DNA of 15,486 bases from DATHSN01 sp035464115 (GTDB lineage Bacteria > Actinomycetota > Acidimicrobiia > Acidimicrobiales > SKKL01): positions 1 through 15,486 of the forward strand of contig DATHSN010000102.1 of NCBI GenBank assembly GCA_035464115.1. Reading direction: 5' to 3'. The notes under the pieces were generated by a model. That model had not been told where the DNA came from and did no database searches. It saw only the letters and a program-made list of their open reading frames with translations. The position numbers were made by a program, and so were the translations under genes. Below, piece after piece: positions 14,587 to 15,486 of this stretch (positions are counted from its first letter, which is position 1; each line of letters starts with the position of its first letter).

Positions 14587-14985
14587 GTGCGATGGCGACG
14601 ACGGCACACCGCAGCCGCGATCCGGGCCGACACCGTCGGCTCGACACCACCGGTGCCCACCCCTCCGGTCGGACCGTGGACGGCGCGGCGGGCCGAGGCG
14701 GAGCGTCGCCTGGCCGCGGCGGTCGGCGACCGCTCGCTGTGCGACGTCAGCCGGGCGGGCGCGCCCGGCGGGGTCAAGGAGCTCGAGGGACGGATGGCGG
14801 CGCTGGCCGAGGTCGACCGGGCGGTGCGGGGCGGCGCCGAGCCCGCGGACGCGGTGCGCGCCGCGTCGATCGCCTGGCGCGCCGGGCTCGACGCCGACGC
14901 CGGGAAGGGCCCGGCGTGGGCCGCCTACCGCCGCGGTGGTGTCGACGAGCTCGCGGAGCTGAGCGCCGAGCTGGCGGACGCCTGA
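14587..14985 (+). CDS. Hypothetical alanine/arginine-rich helical protein (132 aa)
   Basis: Unrecognised. After a basic N-terminus (R-W-R-R-R-H) and a Pro-rich linker (about residues 20-32), the rest is a series of amphipathic, Ala-, Arg- and Glu-rich helices, with one cysteine and no membrane span. GTG 14587 is chosen because TATGCT lies 6 bases upstream. The frame is the only plausible coding frame in this gap between a divergent and a convergent gene, and its codons show the expected G/C third positions. It ends 7 bases before the end of the opposing nagA gene. Whether it is translated should be treated as likely, not certain. Confidence 0.55.
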   Translation: MRWRRRHTAAAIRADTVGSTPPVPTPPVGPWTARRAEAERRLAAAVGDRSLCDVSRAGAPGGVKELEGRMAALAEVDRAVRGGAEPADAVRAASIAWRAGLDADAGKGPAWAAYRRGGVDELAELSAELADA

Positions 14986-14992
14986 CGAGCGC

Positions 14993-15486
14993 TCAGCGCA
15001 GCCCCCCGACCTCGACGGGGACCCCACCGAGCCACACCTGCTCGGGGCGCAGATCGACGCCGAGCACGACGAGATCGGCCCGGGCGCCGGGTTCGATGCG
15101 GCCCCGGTCGGCCAGGCCGAGGACCCGGGCGGGCGTGGTCGACGCCGCCCGGAGGGCCGACGCGAGGTCGACGCCGGCGGCGACGACCGTGCGCACCGCG
15201 GCGTCCATGGTGAGCGCGCTGCCGGCCAGGGTGCCGTCGGCGAGGCGGGGGGCGCCGTCGACCACCCGGACGCCGCGCCCGGCCAGGCGCTCGGTGCGCC
15301 ACCCCACCGCGTCGGTGATGAGCGCGACCCGCCCGGGTGCGGCGGCGAAGGCCAGCCGCAGCACCGCCGGGTGCACGTGCACGCCGTCGGCGATGAGCGA
15401 GACGGTGAGGCGGGGATCGGTGAGCGCCGCCCCGATCAGGCCGGGTTCGCGGTGGTGGAGCCCGGCCATGGCGTTGAACCCGTGGG
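14993..15486 (-). CDS. nagA: N-acetylglucosamine-6-phosphate deacetylase, C-terminal part (cut by window edge)
   Basis: Removes acetate from GlcNAc-6-phosphate in amino-sugar catabolism and cell-wall recycling. The 164 visible residues are the C-terminal part of an amidohydrolase: H-G-F-N-A-M-A-G-L-H-H-R-E-P-G at the window edge (family form THxFNAM...HREPG), then A-D-G-V-H-V-H-P with the substrate-binding histidine. L-I-T-D-A-V-G carries the catalytic aspartate, followed by G-T-L-A-G-S-A-L-T-M and the closing G-x-I-E-P-G-A-R-A-D-L-V-V-L. The gene starts beyond position 15486, so its start, promoter and N-terminal metal site are not seen. An internal ATG at 15469 is not the real start, since family sequence continues in frame past it. 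Confidence 0.88.
   Translation of the reverse strand, partial: HGFNAMAGLHHREPGLIGAALTDPRLTVSLIADGVHVHPAVLRLAFAAAPGRVALITDAVGWRTERLAGRGVRVVDGAPRLADGTLAGSALTMDAAVRTVVAAGVDLASALRAASTTPARVLGLADRGRIEPGARADLVVLGVDLRPEQVWLGGVPVEVGGLR

Noticed and set aside
1..15486. CRISPR array, insertion sequence, rRNA or full tRNA genes
   Set aside because: No regularly spaced direct repeats, no transposase motif, no rRNA sequence and no complete cloverleaf was seen on reading both strands.

Overview
The window is very GC-rich (roughly 70% or more, with codon third positions almost all G or C) and looks like a chromosomal segment of an actinobacterium. Three things point there: a small HTH protein of a type common in Actinomycetota, a transketolase-transaldolase-phosphogluconolactonase run, and many promoters whose TANNNT -10 box lies 6-8 bases before a start codon. 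Acidimicrobiia is my best guess at class level, from general resemblance only. Because GC is so high, very long spurious frames run opposite or beside real genes; they are left out of the gene list.

Layout. (1) 1-607: a structured leader, a clear promoter with operator-like inverted repeats, and a two-gene cassette (78-aa BrnT-like putative toxin, 81-aa HTH putative antitoxin) with AT-richer codons than the rest, so probably acquired. (2) 695-3386, minus strand: a three-gene operon transcribed leftward, made of a cysteine-rich protein, an McrB-type AAA+ ATPase and a DUF2357/McrC-like partner in which I see no nuclease motif. (3) 3451-7842, plus strand: glcD-glcE-glcF (three-subunit glycolate/2-hydroxyacid oxidase), then a 67-aa helical protein and a small P-loop kinase, all overlapping or nearly touching. 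(4) 7868-9010, minus: a long LOG-family protein. (5) 9119-14523, minus: a DUF protein, a FIST-domain protein, transketolase, transaldolase and 6-phosphogluconolactonase, mostly coupled. (6) 14587-14985, plus: an unrecognised 132-aa protein. (7) 14993-window end, minus: the C-terminal part of N-acetylglucosamine-6-phosphate deacetylase.

How the genes fit together. The glc block feeds electrons from 2-hydroxyacid oxidation through FAD and Fe-S subunits; the role of its two downstream genes is unknown. The tkt-tal-pgl block is the pentose phosphate pathway, but zwf and opcA, which commonly lie between tal and pgl in Actinomycetota, are absent here. The strongest candidates for something undescribed are the Cys-rich/AAA+/McrC-like operon and the BrnT-like/HTH cassette. 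The window-wide leaderless-start pattern is the clearest regulatory signal and decides several starts.
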